Positions 45,577-53,819 of a stretch of DNA of 64,000 nt are shown here, one piece after another. The notes below the pieces were generated by a model. The model made no database searches and was not told the origin of the DNA. It worked only from the letters and a program-made list of their open reading frames with translations. Source of the DNA: Hallella mizrahii (GTDB taxonomy: Bacteria; Bacteroidota; Bacteroidia; Bacteroidales; Bacteroidaceae); contig NZ_VUNG01000011.1 of NCBI RefSeq assembly GCF_009695775.1, positions 1 through 64,000 on the forward strand, in the 5' to 3' direction. The first letter of the stretch is position 1; every line of letters begins with the position of its first letter. Position numbers and translations under genes: made by a program.

Positions 45577-46989
45577 ATGAATTTTTTCAAGAAATTATTT
45601 GGAGACTCAACAGCTCAATCTTCCTACGACATCAACAGCAACGATAAAGAAGACCATGAACAGCAAGTCACTAATTCTATGTCTCAATCTGCTCATAAAA
45701 ATAACATGACAAGTTGGGAAAACTTCTTTGGCGTAAACTTAAAGTCATCGCCTAATGAGCTATGGATAGAAGGAGAATGCGAGTATAATGAAAAGAATAT
45801 AATCAGAATTTTCACAAACAACCATATCCACAACGTTTACTTCTCTTCAGTAAATGCAAAAGTGATAGGAAACTCCGCTACAAATTTCTTCTTCAAGTGT
45901 CCTTATACATGGGATGATGCCTTTGACATTTACTATTTGATAGAACGGGATTTAGTTCATAACGGCAATTATACAAATACTGCTGCTGCAGCAAAGTTCC
46001 GTGGAAAATTTGATAGCTACTATGATAGTTTTAGTTGGGATATCGATGGTTGCAACATAATAATGTCTCGTGATATAGATACTGGCGACATTGAACTTGG
46101 CGTGTGGACATTGTACTATAATCAAGAATACCTTGATAAAGCAAAAGATAATTGCAAGGACAACAAGCAAGAAGATGAAGCAACATTGCCCAAGAAAGAA
46201 TTTAATGTCCATTTATCTGGAGCCTTAGATACTTTACACTTCGTTCATGCTCATCTAGGCAAGCAATTAGCAGGAAATGCACCTTGTTATGTTGCTCGTG
46301 CAGAAGGGACTACAATTCAACTTCTTGACGAGAATAATTTTGATGAGGTATATTCTTTCGAAAGCAAAGAAATAGCAGATTACCTTGGTCACAGATTGGG
46401 TGCAGCAGGATTCATTAATTTCAATTGTGATGATGTTACTGATATACAAGCAGAACTCTTTATTATCCCTGCAGATTATGCCAAAGAGACTTCAGACGAT
46501 GGAGCAACAGATGCTTTAGTTCATTACGAAATGAGCTATCTTGTTGACCCTGTAGAATTTGACTATCGCAGAAAGACTATTATGGATGGCAAAATGAATC
46601 TCAGCATCGTTGGTATTCAATACCGTGATAATTATGAGGAGCTTAAGTCTTCTATAAAAGAGGGAGTAACTGTCATCCTAAAACCAGATCCAACAAATGA
46701 ATACGACCCAAATGCTTTGGCTTTCTATCTTGAAGGAAATATCATTGGCTATCTCCCTAAAAAAGATCAACCTTTCGCCCATATCTTTATGGCAAAAGGA
46801 CAGATCAAGGCCTCAATCTGTCGTATTGACGAAAAATGGATTGACACAGAGGTTGATATTAAGAAAGATATGATAGACGTTAATGCATTCAAAAATAATG
46901 ATGTCAATTTTACTAAAATAAAATCGTTCAAAGGGGGCAATAGCAGCTGTCAATCTATCGAGCTTAGTGAATTTATTGAAACTCTTTAA
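45577..46989 (+). CDS. HIRAN-domain protein of unknown function
   Basis: A 470-residue soluble protein (MNFFKKLFGDSTAQSS). The open frame extends 94 codons further up, but that part is rich in Arg and has no domain look, so the ATG at 45577, preceded by GGAAG, was chosen. The middle has alternating strands and helices with no match I know. Residues about 339-420 form a HIRAN domain (MNLSIVGIQYRDNYEEL, LKPDPTNEYDPNAL, IIGYLPKKDQPFAHI), which in other proteins binds DNA 3' ends. A broken exonuclease gene follows after 11 bp. DNA repair or defence is plausible; base composition is more AT-rich than the core genes. Confidence 0.7.
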   Translation: MNFFKKLFGDSTAQSSYDINSNDKEDHEQQVTNSMSQSAHKNNMTSWENFFGVNLKSSPNELWIEGECEYNEKNIIRIFTNNHIHNVYFSSVNAKVIGNSATNFFFKCPYTWDDAFDIYYLIERDLVHNGNYTNTAAAAKFRGKFDSYYDSFSWDIDGCNIIMSRDIDTGDIELGVWTLYYNQEYLDKAKDNCKDNKQEDEATLPKKEFNVHLSGALDTLHFVHAHLGKQLAGNAPCYVARAEGTTIQLLDENNFDEVYSFESKEIADYLGHRLGAAGFINFNCDDVTDIQAELFIIPADYAKETSDDGATDALVHYEMSYLVDPVEFDYRRKTIMDGKMNLSIVGIQYRDNYEELKSSIKEGVTVILKPDPTNEYDPNALAFYLEGNIIGYLPKKDQPFAHIFMAKGQIKASICRIDEKWIDTEVDIKKDMIDVNAFKNNDVNFTKIKSFKGGNSSCQSIELSEFIETL

Positions 46990-47000
46990 CTTGTATTATT

Positions 47001-47196
47001 ATGGATAATTTTTCTTTTGTTGCTTTAGATATAGAAACAGCAACAGGTAAACGTAGTTCTATCTGTGAGATTGGAATTACAATCGTAAAAGATTCCAAAA
47101 TTGCAGAGTCAAAAAGTTGGCTTATTCAACCTAAGGACAATTCTTATTAGAGAAGAAATATTGAAATCCATGGAATTAATCCAGAAGACACTCAGA
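47001..47196 (+). pseudogene. Broken DEDDh 3'-5' exonuclease gene (RNase T/DnaQ type)
   Basis: The frame MDNFSFVALDIETATGKRSS contains the first exonuclease motif (Asp-Ile-Glu) and continues ICEIGITIV. An in-frame TAG follows QPKDNSY, after which the same frame still reads IEIHGINPED, the next conserved stretch. Homology ends near 47196 at group II intron-like sequence. The gene therefore has both a nonsense codon and a truncation. Confidence 0.75.
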
Positions 47197-47203
47197 TGGT
47201 GAC

Positions 47204-47290
47204 ACCCTTGTCTCTCAGGCTGGACAGTTTCCACTACTGGGGCCTGTTAGGGACTTACACCCGTTAGCCGATATACATGCCAGTCAAACC
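47204..47290 (-). pseudogene. Group II intron fragment, first part of domain I
   Basis: The minus strand reads GGCTAACGGGTGTAAGTCCC, CCCAGTAGTGGAAACTGTC, AGCCTGAGAGACAAGGGTGTC, the usual 5' half of domain I. The next part of such introns (CCATCGCGAGATGGAATCTG) is found at 43395-43511, overlapping by GTGTC. It begins right after an intrinsic terminator, a preferred insertion place of some group II introns. Confidence 0.6.
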
Positions 47291-47321
47291 CAAAAAGGAG
47301 TCAATCATGTTGACTCCTTTT
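47291..47321 (-). terminator. Intrinsic terminator of the BspA-type gene
   Basis: AAAAGGAGTCAA and TTGACTCCTTTT pair perfectly around a 5-base loop (47293-47321) and are followed on the minus strand by TTTTT. It lies 180 bp after the BspA stop. It is missing from the otherwise matching duplication at 43512. Confidence 0.8.
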
Positions 47322-47328
47322 ATTTTAT

Positions 47329-47834
47329 AACACCTTATTCATATTCGGAGATTCCTTCGCTATTTGCTCAAAAGCTCTTTTGATATTCCGTTTGTTCCTA
47401 TTGTTGTTTTCGACAATTCGGCAGATTTAAAAGTTCATGTAAGAAATCATATTGTGGTAAACAGATACAACTTAAATTATGCAATATAATTGTTTTATTA
47501 TTATTTCACCGCAATCTTTATAGAATCCTTACCTACTTTGGCGATAACCAACGATTCGTTTACGGCAAAAGAGGCTGCACCATTCGCTGCAACCGAAGAG
47601 CCGAGATACTTGCCATCAGTAGCATAGAACTTCACCACTTCGCCATTATAAAGTCCAGAGAGAGTAACAATACCATCATGGGCAGAAGCCACAACGCCAC
47701 GTGTTTTTACCATATTGATGTTAGTACCAGTATCCAAGTTAGCATTAATCCAATACAGAGTTGCCTTCGCCTTATCAGATGCTTTATATCCATCTGCTGT
47801 AGCATAAACAGAAATATTATAGGCTGCAGAAAGA
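47329..47834 (-). repeat. 506-bp duplication of the BspA gene 3' end (copy B, in place)
   Basis: This is the presumed original of copy A (43512-44017): it is in frame with the BspA-type gene and lies next to that gene's terminator. Differences are scattered single substitutions, showing a recent event. Confidence 0.85.
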
Positions 47835-48967
47835 GATACTTCCCCATTTTCGCTCAGCGCATCAGACTTAATATCTGTATCAGTTATTGTATAATGATAC
47901 TTTGCTCCAGCCGTTTCGCAAGCGAACATCAATTTGCCTGATTCGTAAGAGATAGATGGTGTAGAGCACTGAGTAACAGGCTTGTTATCATCTCCTGTTT
48001 CGTCTGGATTCCAGGCATAGATATATTTATAATCAGGTCCAAAGGAATCTTTATAACCCTGTAGGTATTCTGTTGGAACCTTGATTATACTTGTCGTTGG
48101 TATACATAAGTCTGCGTAATTTGATCTACAATATTTACCTTCAAAATATACAGTTTCCAGATTTTGACAATCTTTGAAGCAATTCCAATCCAATGAAGTA
48201 ACAGATGAAGGGATGGTGATAGAGGTTAAGCCACTGCAATATTCGAAGCAACCAAACCCCAATGAAGTAACAGACGAAGGGATGGTGATAGAGGTTAAGC
48301 CTCTGCAACCATCGAAGCAATACCAACCCAATGAAGTAACAGATGAAGGGATGGTGATAGAGGTTAAGCCACTGCAACCAGAGAAGCAACCTTCACCCAA
48401 TGATGTAACAGATGAAGGGATGGTGATAGAGGTTAAGCCTCTGCAATGCAAGAAGCAATAATCACTCAATGAAGTAACAGATGAAGGGATGGTGATAGAG
48501 GTTAAGCCACTGCAACCATGGAAGCAACGCTTATCCAATGAAGTTACAGATGAAGGGATGGTAATAGATTTCAAACCACTGCAACCATAGAAGCAAGACT
48601 CACCCAATGATGTAACAGATGAAGGGATGTTGATAGAGGTTAAGCCACTGCAGTCTTCGAAGCAAGAAGCACTCAATGAGGCAACAATATACTCTACCCC
48701 ATCATTACCCTTAACCTTCTCTGGAATAATAATATTACCAGAATATTTACCATCAGTTTTAGGCACAAGTGTAGCTGTCTTCGTATCAGAATCCAACAAA
48801 TAACGAAAGCCATCAATCACCTCAAATTTTGGTTCTTGTGCCATCGCACTACTCGTAGTCATGAGCATCAGAACTACCAACATAACAAAGCCTTTAAAAA
48901 GACTACAGGTTCCGCTTTTACAATCCAAGAACTTTTTTCTTAAAGTAAAATCTTTCATAATCGTCAC
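47501..48967 (-). CDS. BspA-type leucine-rich repeat surface protein
   Basis: A 488-residue exported protein (hydrophobic segment about 26-44, ending SSAMAQ; a second ATG lies three codons in). Eight 23-residue repeats of the form CF..CSGLTSITIPSSVTSL (about 100-280) are TpLRR/BspA repeats, with near-identical 69-bp DNA units that favour slippage. A DUF-like beta domain and then the tail with VVKFYATDGKYLGSSV and IAKVGKDSIKIAVK resemble type IX sorting domains. Such proteins mediate adhesion or interaction with host or bacterial surfaces. The 3' third is duplicated at 43512-44017. Confidence 0.88.
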   Translation of the reverse strand: MTIMKDFTLRKKFLDCKSGTCSLFKGFVMLVVLMLMTTSSAMAQEPKFEVIDGFRYLLDSDTKTATLVPKTDGKYSGNIIIPEKVKGNDGVEYIVASLSASCFEDCSGLTSINIPSSVTSLGESCFYGCSGLKSITIPSSVTSLDKRCFHGCSGLTSITIPSSVTSLSDYCFLHCRGLTSITIPSSVTSLGEGCFSGCSGLTSITIPSSVTSLGWYCFDGCRGLTSITIPSSVTSLGFGCFEYCSGLTSITIPSSVTSLDWNCFKDCQNLETVYFEGKYCRSNYADLCIPTTSIIKVPTEYLQGYKDSFGPDYKYIYAWNPDETGDDNKPVTQCSTPSISYESGKLMFACETAGAKYHYTITDTDIKSDALSENGEVSLSAAYNISVYATADGYKASDKAKATLYWINANLDTGTNINMVKTRGVVASAHDGIVTLSGLYNGEVVKFYATDGKYLGSSVAANGAASFAVNESLVIAKVGKDSIKIAVK

Positions 48968-48986
48968 TATTTAGATCTTTTCTCCG

Positions 48987-48994
48987 CAAAAATA
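48987..48994 (-). promoter_or_regulatory. -7 promoter element of the BspA-type gene
   Basis: The minus strand reads TATTTTTG, matching TAnnTTTG, 20 bp before the first ATG. Confidence 0.4.
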
Positions 48995-49107
48995 CAACTT
49001 TATTATTTAACCCACAAGAATTTTATGGTAAATACCTTTCTCATATACGGAAGTTGAGTAACAAAAGTCGAGTTTGACCAACATGACCATGACCGAAATG
49101 ACGCAAA

Positions 49108-49142
49108 AAGCGGTTCACCCCTCTCAGAGGTGAACCGCTTTC
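49108..49142 (-). terminator. Terminator of the aspartate ammonia-lyase gene
   Basis: AAAGCGGTTCACC and GGTGAACCGCTTT pair perfectly around CCTCTCAGA. In the minus direction the stem is followed by TTTTTGCG. It lies 18 bp past the aspA stop codon. Confidence 0.8.
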
Positions 49143-49159
49143 CTTGTATATCTTTATGA

Positions 49160-50593
49160 TCAGTTCGACGACAGATGCTTGGTGAGGAACTTATGCGACT
49201 CCAGCATCTCCTTGGGGTCGAGGGCTTTGTCGAGTTCGTCCTTGGTCATGAGCTTATGCTCGAGCACGAGGTCGTAGACCGAGCGTCCAGTCTCGTTGGC
49301 CTCCTTGGCAATCTTTGTGCTGCTCTTGTAGCCGATGTAAGGATTCAGGGCAGTAACGATGCCGATGGAGTTCTTCACCATTTCGTAGCAGCGCTCCTTG
49401 TTGACGGTGATGCCGAGCACACACTCGTCGGTGAGCGTAGTGATGGCGTTGCTGAGCCACCAAAGACTTTCAAAGAGGCACTCCGTGATGACGGGCTCCA
49501 TGACGTTGAGCTCGAGCTGTCCGGCCTCAGCGGCAAAGGTCACGGTGGTGTCGTTGCCGATGACCTTGAAGCAGGTCTGGTTGGTCACCTCAGGAATGAC
49601 GGGGTTGACCTTTCCGGGCATGATGCTGGAACCGGGAGCCTTTGGCGGAAGGTTGAGCTCATGCAGGCCACAACGTGGACCGGAAGCCAGCAGACGCAAG
49701 TCGTTGCATATCTTGGAGATCTTCACAGCCAAGCGTTTCAGTGCTCCTGAGTAGCTGACGTAGGCTCCCGTGTCGGGCGTAGCCTCCACAAGGTCGGGTG
49801 AAGAGACAAAGCTCTCGCCGGTGAGCTTGCTGAGGTTGGCGGCGCAGAGCTTGGCAAAGCCGGGCACAGCGTTAAGGCCGGTGCCGATGGCAGTACCGCC
49901 CATATTGATCTCGTGGAGCAGTTTCACGTTGCGCTCCAGGTTGAGAATTTCCTCCTCAAGGTTATCGGCGTAGGCATTGAACTCCTGCCCGAAGGTCATC
50001 GGCACAGCATCCTGCAACTGCGTGCGTCCCATCTTGATGGCGTCACGATATTCGTCGGCCTTGTAGCGGAATGCCGAGATGAGTCCGGTGAGCGAGCCGA
50101 CGAGTGTCTTGTTCATACGGATGATGGCCAGGCGGATGGTGGTGGGATAGACATCATTGGTCGACTGTCCGCAGTTGACGTGGTCGTTGGGATAGCAATA
50201 CTGATACTCCCCCTTCTTGTGACCCATGATCTCGAGTGCGCGGTTGGCAATGACCTCATTGGCATTCATGTTCACCGACGTGCCGGCTCCGCCCTGCATC
50301 ATGTCGATGGGGAAGTTCTCGTGGAGCTTGCCATCGATGATCTCGCGGCAGGCTTGGGAAATGGCACCGGCAATCTCGTCGTTGATAGTGCCCAGCGCAT
50401 GGTTGGTCTGCACGGCGGCAAGCTTCACGTAGGCGATGGCGATGACATAGTCGGGATAGTCGCGCATCTTCTTGCGCGAGATATGATAGTTGTTGATGGC
50501 GCGTTGTGTCTGCACACCGTAGTAAGCCTCAGCGGGCACCTTGAGCTCGCCCAAGAGGTCAGACTCCACTCTGTATTTCTTTTCTTCTGCCAT
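49160..50593 (-). CDS. aspA: Aspartate ammonia-lyase
   Basis: A 477-residue cytoplasmic enzyme of the fumarase/aspartase superfamily, full length. Landmarks are YYGVQTQRA near the start, GGAGTSVNMNANEVIANRA (about 100), GQSTNDVYPT, TQLQDAVPMT, and the signature GSSIMPGKVNP (about 320), which holds the catalytic serine loop. Aspartase is preferred over fumarase because of the close match to the aspartase start and context. Reaction: L-aspartate to fumarate plus ammonia. With asparaginase and the Dcu carrier upstream it would feed fumarate respiration. A terminator follows, and a -7 box lies 47 bp before the ATG. Two structured repeats now separate it from the porin gene. Confidence 0.95.
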   Translation of the reverse strand: MAEEKKYRVESDLLGELKVPAEAYYGVQTQRAINNYHISRKKMRDYPDYVIAIAYVKLAAVQTNHALGTINDEIAGAISQACREIIDGKLHENFPIDMMQGGAGTSVNMNANEVIANRALEIMGHKKGEYQYCYPNDHVNCGQSTNDVYPTTIRLAIIRMNKTLVGSLTGLISAFRYKADEYRDAIKMGRTQLQDAVPMTFGQEFNAYADNLEEEILNLERNVKLLHEINMGGTAIGTGLNAVPGFAKLCAANLSKLTGESFVSSPDLVEATPDTGAYVSYSGALKRLAVKISKICNDLRLLASGPRCGLHELNLPPKAPGSSIMPGKVNPVIPEVTNQTCFKVIGNDTTVTFAAEAGQLELNVMEPVITECLFESLWWLSNAITTLTDECVLGITVNKERCYEMVKNSIGIVTALNPYIGYKSSTKIAKEANETGRSVYDLVLEHKLMTKDELDKALDPKEMLESHKFLTKHLSSN

Positions 50594-50639
50594 AGTAGTA
50601 ATTGTGAATGGTTGATGACATGATTATTGTTTACGCCTG

Positions 50640-50647
50640 CAAAGTTA
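50640..50647 (-). promoter_or_regulatory. -7 promoter element of aspA
   Basis: The minus strand reads TTAACTTTGCA with TAACTTTG. A TTTTTTG lies about 24 bp further up, slightly longer than the usual -33 spacing. Confidence 0.45.
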
Positions 50648-50738
50648 AGCGTTTTAGCATGAATCTATTTACAAAAAACATTCGCCTTTTTGTAAAAAAC
50701 GAAACGCGGCAGGAATTGTAGACGCAACTAAAGGCCCT

Positions 50739-50965
50739 CCTGACTTCGTCAATGCGTCACCCTGAATCGAGAAGAAGTTTTTGGAAAATAGTCACGTACA
50801 GGCTTTAGCTCCCCATGGAGCTATGGTGCTGAGGTGATGGGGACAGCCTTACGAGCAAGCTCGTCGGCTGCCCTCATCACCTCAGCCCCACCCCCTACTG
50901 GGGGACAAAGCCTGCCCGTGACGAAAATCGCTATCGCGTAAAATTGCGCATAAGCACATAAAATA
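50739..50965 (-). repeat. Structured repeat element, copy 4
   Basis: It is inverted relative to copy 3 and almost identical to it over more than 200 bp, including the flank CTCGATTCAGGGTGACGCAT. Closing stem 50791-50806 with 50907-50922; central hairpin from 50825 to 50889 with two mismatches. Another copy (5) follows 70 bp downstream. Confidence 0.8.
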
Positions 50966-51038
50966 TGATGCCGCCCAACAGAACACAAGCAGCATAGCAG
51001 ACTTTCTAGACGCTATGGACTATCTTTCGGCCGCAGGA

Positions 51039-51265
51039 TTTTATGCCCAAGGGGCAATTTTACGCGTTAGCGATTTTCGTCATGGGCAGGCTTGACACCA
51101 AAGGTGTGGGGCTAAAGCTATGGGGGTAGGCGGCGAGCTTGCTCGCAAGACTACCCCATAGCTTTAGACCCATTGCTCCTTGGGGAGCATAAGCATGACC
51201 ATGATTTTCTTTTTTCTTTATCACCTGGAGATGGCAAGGCAATATGAGTCAGGCAAAGACATTCA
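51039..51265 (+). repeat. Structured repeat element, copy 5
   Basis: Nearly identical to copy 1 through its core (one extra G in the central stem). Its right flank (GAGATGGCAAGGCAATATGAGT) is the same as that beside copy 2. The element ends inside the start of a HipB-like gene, which it truncates. Confidence 0.8.
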
Positions 51266-51275
51266 GAAAGCGTCA

Positions 51276-51339
51276 GCTGATTGACTTGCAACTCCTGCCT
51301 TCGTTTCTTTATGAATTCTCCAATTTCCTTAGTATTCAC
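51276..51339 (-). pseudogene. N-terminal stub of a HipB-like (XRE) regulator
   Basis: From a GTG at 51339 the frame reads MNTKEIGEFIKKRRQELQVNQ, the usual start of HipB/y4mF-type helix-turn-helix regulators. It then enters the flank of structured element 5 and loses homology before the recognition helix. A TATCTTTG box (51360-51367, minus) remains upstream. The kinase partner is absent. Confidence 0.6.
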
Positions 51340-51382
51340 AATATATTGTTATTTTGTGGCAAAGATAAGTAAAATCATCCAT

Positions 51383-51434
51383 AACAGCAAGTGCTTTCAC
51401 AATAAATTGTGAAAGCACTTGCTGTTTTTTTTAT
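51383..51434 (+). terminator. Perfect 21-bp hairpin followed by T-run
   Basis: Arms AACAGCAAGTGCTTTCACAAT and its complement (51383-51403, 51406-51426) have a two-base loop, followed on the plus strand by eight T. Polarity suits termination of rightward transcripts entering the porin gene region. No rightward gene precedes it, so it may instead insulate or be the palindromic operator of the lost HipB-like gene. Confidence 0.55.
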
Positions 51435-51455
51435 TATCTTCGTCTGATTCCAAAC

Positions 51456-52658
51456 TTAGAAGCACTTGATGCGATACATGAAACCGAGTTCGATGCGCGA
51501 GGTGCTGTAGTCCGCAAGTCCGCATTTACTACTGAAGTTGTAGTGGTGTCCGACGTAGGCGAGGAAGAGTCTGAGATCCTGGTCCTTGACGGGATAGTAC
51601 TCCAGACTGGCGAGATAGCCGATGGACTTGCGGTAGTCCTTGAGTTGCTCTATCTTGCTGACGCTCGCCGTCTCGTAGGTACCCTTGGCCATGAAGTTCC
51701 ACCGTGGCACAAACTGCCAGTTGACCTTCGAGATCAGAGAGTTGTAGTGCACGTCGCTGAAGTAGGCATTCTCCTGTCCGTCGAGGAAAGCACCGAGGTC
51801 GTTGGTGGCGATGCGCAACCGGTCGAGTCCGTCCCACGCTCCCATATAGTCGACATACCACTGCACGGTGGGCAGGTTGAGCTTTTGCCCGAATACCCAC
51901 ATGCGAGAGTACTCATGGCGTGCCTGTGTCTGCAAGCCCCAGCTCCAGCGTGTCTGTAAGCGTCCGCCGAAGAAGTTTCCGTTCCAGTTGACGATATAGG
52001 TCAGGGGATTGTTGCTTTTCTCAAGCTGACGTATGCCATCGCCGCGCCCCGTGACAGCCACAGCGCCGGCACCATACTCGTCGGTGAACTTTCCGTTGTT
52101 GGCATCCGACACCTCCACGGCAATCTCCTGCGAGGGCACGGGATGATAAGCCACCACCAGTCCCGCCATGAAGTTGTCCATGTTGTCGACCATGTCGGAA
52201 TACTGATAGATATACATGGGGTTCTCGTCGAACTCATGTCCGCCCCATATCTGGCACATCTTTCCGCCCATGACAGTGAGCTTGTCGCTGACGTTGTATC
52301 CCACCATCATGATGTCAGTGGCTTTGGCAAAGTTGTCCTCGCCCTGCGCCGTATTGGCCTTGTTCATGCGGTGGCGCAGACGGTAGAAGAGCTGTGGGGT
52401 GATGTTGCCTTTGATCTCGAGTCTGAGCTGTTTATTGGCCAGCTTGCTGCTCCAGGTGTGCCCGTCGTAGCTGGCTTGCGCCGAGGCGGCATAGTTGAAG
52501 TAGACGTTGAAGGCATCGTTTTTCTTCTCAAGGTTGGCAATGCGCTCAGCCAGACTGGTATAGTTGCCGTCGGGGCCTCCCATGCCGACATTATCTCCCT
52601 GTGCGGCAGCACCCATCGCAAAGAAGAGCGCGGCCGCCAATATCATCATTTTTTTCAT
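51456..52658 (-). CDS. Outer membrane porin (phosphate-selective porin O/P-like)
   Basis: A 400-residue exported protein (signal MKKMMILAAALFFAMGAAAQ) with a short coiled-coil start (TSLAERIANLEKKND) and alternating amphipathic strands to a terminal Phe (ELGFMYRIKCF), as in 16-strand porins. MGGKMCQIWGGHEFDENP is a loop typical of the OprO/OprP-like family in Bacteroidetes. It lies 58 bp after the asparaginase gene on the same strand. Passage of asparagine, aspartate or dicarboxylates is inferred from the neighbours. Confidence 0.8.
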   Translation of the reverse strand: MKKMMILAAALFFAMGAAAQGDNVGMGGPDGNYTSLAERIANLEKKNDAFNVYFNYAASAQASYDGHTWSSKLANKQLRLEIKGNITPQLFYRLRHRMNKANTAQGEDNFAKATDIMMVGYNVSDKLTVMGGKMCQIWGGHEFDENPMYIYQYSDMVDNMDNFMAGLVVAYHPVPSQEIAVEVSDANNGKFTDEYGAGAVAVTGRGDGIRQLEKSNNPLTYIVNWNGNFFGGRLQTRWSWGLQTQARHEYSRMWVFGQKLNLPTVQWYVDYMGAWDGLDRLRIATNDLGAFLDGQENAYFSDVHYNSLISKVNWQFVPRWNFMAKGTYETASVSKIEQLKDYRKSIGYLASLEYYPVKDQDLRLFLAYVGHHYNFSSKCGLADYSTSRIELGFMYRIKCF

Positions 52659-52716
52659 GGCGGTAGACTGTTATTGGTTGGTTAATGAGTTGAGGATTCA
52701 GAAAGGTGCAGTGGTG

Positions 52717-53772
52717 TCAGTACTTTTGGAAATACTCCTGTATCTTCTGCCAGTCGCGTGTCTTGGTGAGCGCAAGCATGAGCAGCACACGGGCCTTCTG
52801 CGGATTGAGAGTGAGCGCGGCGATGAAGTGGTATTTGCTGTCGTCGACCTCACCATTGAGGCAGGTGGGTCCGGTAGGCACACGACTGGAGCGTACGATG
52901 TTGATGCCCTTGGCACGCGCCTGCAGAGCCACGTCGAAGACATCCTTATAGAAGTTGCCGTCACCGACACCGGCGAGCACGATGCCGTCGAAGTTGGCGT
53001 CCATAAAGGCTTTCATGGGCAACGGCGAGCAGTTGGCGTAGCCATAGACGATGCCAACCTTAGGCAGCGAAGTGAGATTGTCGACATTGAATTCGCTCTT
53101 GGTGGTGTGAAGGTTGGTGATGTCGCGGCAGTAGATGGCCTGACCATTGTAGACATAGCCCACCTTGCCGAAGTTGGCAGCTTGGAAGGTAGCCACGTCG
53201 GTGGTGTGCATCTTTGTGACATCCTTAGCATCGAGCAGCAGATTGTTCATGCACACCATCACGCCACGGCCCACTGACTGCGGACTGGCGGCAGCGACGA
53301 CACCGGCATAGATGTTGCCGGGTCCGTCTGCACTGATTGCCGTTGAGGGGCGCATGGATCCCACGAGGATGACAGGTTTGTCGCTGTGCACGGTGAGGTT
53401 GAGGAAGTAGGCGGTCTCCTCCATCGTGTCTGTACCGTGGGTGACGACGACACCGTCGTAGCCCTCGTTGTTGAGCAGCTCATTGATGCGCTTGGCAAGC
53501 TTGAGCCACACATTGTCGTTCATGTCCTGCGATCCGATGTTGACGAGTTGCTCACCGCTGACATCCGCCACGTCGAGCATCTGCGGCACGGCTTGTATCA
53601 GTGCTTGCACACCCACCTGTCCGGCACTGTAGGCAGAGTTGGTGGCTGAGGTACTCACTCCGGCAATGGTTCCGCCGGTAGCAATGATTCTGATCTTAGG
53701 CTTGGCATTGGCTGCGAGGCATACCACGAAGGTAAAGAGCAGCAAAAGCAATGAGAGACGTTTTGTTTTCAT
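52717..53772 (-). CDS. ansB: Type II (periplasmic) L-asparaginase
   Basis: A 351-residue enzyme from the ATG at 53772 (a start two codons up is possible) with signal peptide ending LAANAKP. The two active-site motifs are intact: ATGGTIAG with nucleophile Thr35 and THGTDTMEET at 111-120 with the Thr-Asp pair at 114-115. GSMRPSTAISADGP is a further family marker. Reaction: L-asparagine to L-aspartate plus ammonia in the periplasm. The product can enter by the Dcu carrier, whose gene lies 47 bp upstream in the same direction. Confidence 0.95.
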   Translation of the reverse strand: MKTKRLSLLLLLFTFVVCLAANAKPKIRIIATGGTIAGVSTSATNSAYSAGQVGVQALIQAVPQMLDVADVSGEQLVNIGSQDMNDNVWLKLAKRINELLNNEGYDGVVVTHGTDTMEETAYFLNLTVHSDKPVILVGSMRPSTAISADGPGNIYAGVVAAASPQSVGRGVMVCMNNLLLDAKDVTKMHTTDVATFQAANFGKVGYVYNGQAIYCRDITNLHTTKSEFNVDNLTSLPKVGIVYGYANCSPLPMKAFMDANFDGIVLAGVGDGNFYKDVFDVALQARAKGINIVRSSRVPTGPTCLNGEVDDSKYHFIAALTLNPQKARVLLMLALTKTRDWQKIQEYFQKY

Positions 53773-53819
53773 AACCAATATAATAAATAATGAATAATAT
53801 ATATAATGAGTAAATGGTA

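Noticed and set aside
48174..48461. Regular repeats here considered as a CRISPR array
   Set aside because: The 69-bp periodicity is in frame with the leucine-rich repeats of the BspA-type protein, and there are no unique spacers or cas genes.
50739..51265. Structured elements 4 and 5 considered as plain transcription terminators for neighbouring genes
   Set aside because: They are about 200 bp with several hairpins, lack consistent T-runs, and occur in both orientations unrelated to gene direction.
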